A DNA stretch of 6,472 nt from the NCBI GenBank assembly GCA_003250235.1, contig QKGY01000396.1, forward strand, positions 1-6,472. Direction: 5' to 3'. The notes under the pieces are model-generated. The model did not search any database. It had not been told where the DNA came from and was given only the letters and a program-made list of their open reading frames with translations. Shown here piece after piece: positions 5,619 through 6,472 of this stretch (position 1 is the stretch's first letter; every line of letters starts with the position of its first letter). This stretch comes from Desulfuromonadaceae bacterium. GTDB taxonomy: Bacteria > Desulfobacterota > Desulfuromonadia > Desulfuromonadales > SZUA-540. A program made the translations under genes and the position numbers.

Positions 5619-6467
5619 GTGTCGCACATGCGAGATATCGTCACCTGGTTGACCGGTATGGAAAAAAATGCGTCGGAATTCTATTCCAAGGCGGCCGTTT
5701 TGTTCAGGCAGGACAGAGACTTGCATGCTTTTCTGACCACCCTGGCCGAAGAGGAAACGGAACATCTGGACCTTCTGAAAGGCGCTGCCGCTTTTCTGGA
5801 ACAGCACCCGGACTCCAAAACGTGCATTACCCTGGACCCTGTCACCCGAAGTCAGATCGAGAGTCCCATTCGTCGGGGTATGGACCTGCTCGACAGGGGA
5901 GAGCTGATGCGGGCGTCACTGATCGGTGTGGTGGCCGAGGCGGAGTATTCGGAGTGGAATGAAATCTTTCTCTATGTGATCAATGCCTTGAGAAAACAGG
6001 GAGGAGACTACCAGAAGGCCGTCGATGAGATCGACAGGCATCGCCTGGATATCGAAAAATTTCTGGGTGCGTTTCCGTCGGGCAGCACCGGACCGAGCCG
6101 GGTGTGGAAACGTCGCATTCTGGTGGTGGAAGATGATCCTTCCCTGGCCAAATTGCTGAAACATGTCTTCATGGCCGAGGCCGAAGTGGTTCTCGCCCAT
6201 GACGGTCAGGAAGGAATTGCCCATATTCTGAACAGCCATGTCGACGTGGTGCTCTCGGATGTGGAGATGCCCAGGCTGAACGGGATCGAATTCTATCGCC
6301 GGGCGGTTGAGCTCGATCCGGCACTGAAAAATCGCTTCATATTTTTTACGGGGACCCAGAAACCGGAATACCGTGATTTTCTCGCGTCTCCCGCTCTGAC
6401 GGTCCTGCCAAAACCGTCTTCTATTGGAACCCTCCGCAAGGTCATCCGCGAGGTCGCCGACCGTTAG
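5619..6467 (+). CDS. Ferritin-like (rubrerythrin-type) domain fused to a response-regulator receiver domain
   Basis: A 282-residue soluble protein with two parts. Residues about 4-150 are predicted to form four helices like rubrerythrin/COG1633 ferritin-like domains. Helix 1 has Glu15 seven residues before Tyr22, helix 2 has ExxH at Glu46-His49 (in AEEETEH), and helix 3 repeats the spacing at Glu112-Tyr119. Helix 4 has Glu137 and His141 (EIDRH), which is ExxxH, so the second half of a di-iron site may be degenerate. A Gly/Ser/Pro linker at 153-160 leads to a REC domain (165-282) with the full phosphorylation set: acidic Glu171/Asp172/Asp173, acceptor Asp214 in LSDVEMP, Thr244 in FFTGT and Lys265 in LPKPS. 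There is no output domain after REC and no rubredoxin Cys pair. Such a protein could link iron, peroxide or oxygen state to a histidine kinase, or have its helical domain switched by phosphorylation; both are inference. It ends in TAG, 5 bases before the window edge. Confidence 0.9.
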   Translation: MSHMRDIVTWLTGMEKNASEFYSKAAVLFRQDRDLHAFLTTLAEEETEHLDLLKGAAAFLEQHPDSKTCITLDPVTRSQIESPIRRGMDLLDRGELMRASLIGVVAEAEYSEWNEIFLYVINALRKQGGDYQKAVDEIDRHRLDIEKFLGAFPSGSTGPSRVWKRRILVVEDDPSLAKLLKHVFMAEAEVVLAHDGQEGIAHILNSHVDVVLSDVEMPRLNGIEFYRRAVELDPALKNRFIFFTGTQKPEYRDFLASPALTVLPKPSSIGTLRKVIREVADR

Positions 6468-6472
6468 CGGCC

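Overview
The window looks like chromosomal DNA from a moderately GC-rich anaerobic or facultative bacterium, most plausibly of the Desulfuromonadia (Geobacter/Desulfuromonas/Pelobacter group, former Deltaproteobacteria). This is inferred from gene content: a periplasmic c-heme (CxxCH) DUF3365-type sensor fused to a diguanylate cyclase, a LytS-type membrane sensor joined to PAS and HisKA modules, a stand-alone SagB-like flavin oxidoreductase and a rubrerythrin-like protein. No taxonomic marker gene is present. I see no IS element, integrase, tRNA, rRNA or CRISPR array.

Layout. The left two thirds is on the minus strand. Reading in the direction of transcription (right to left) it holds a heme-linked GGDEF diguanylate cyclase (4525-3251), a 67-residue Cys/His-containing protein (3086-2883), a rho-independent terminator (about 2852-2818), a hotdog-fold thioesterase starting with TTG (2677-2186), and a multi-domain sensor histidine kinase (2019 to the left edge, missing only its extreme C-terminus). 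The right third is on the plus strand: a SagB/nitroreductase-family flavoprotein (4713-5495), then a 282-residue fusion of a ferritin-like domain with a response-regulator receiver domain (5619-6467). The cyclase and the flavoprotein are divergently transcribed from a 187-bp intergenic region. Every gap between genes is shorter than 300 bp. The minus-strand genes are separated by 164-205 bp with candidate promoters in the gaps, so they look like separate transcription units rather than one operon.

How the parts may work together. Three of the six genes are signalling proteins: a histidine kinase, a diguanylate cyclase and a receiver-domain protein. Two of these are tied to likely redox or metal sensors, a c-type heme in the cyclase and a possible di-iron site in the ferritin-REC protein. 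The flavoprotein and the small putative metal-binding protein fit a redox theme, but nothing in the sequence proves the genes form one pathway. The most unusual item is the ferritin-like/REC fusion. It has a complete receiver phosphorylation site and no DNA-binding or enzymatic output domain, so the four-helix domain itself may be the input or the output.
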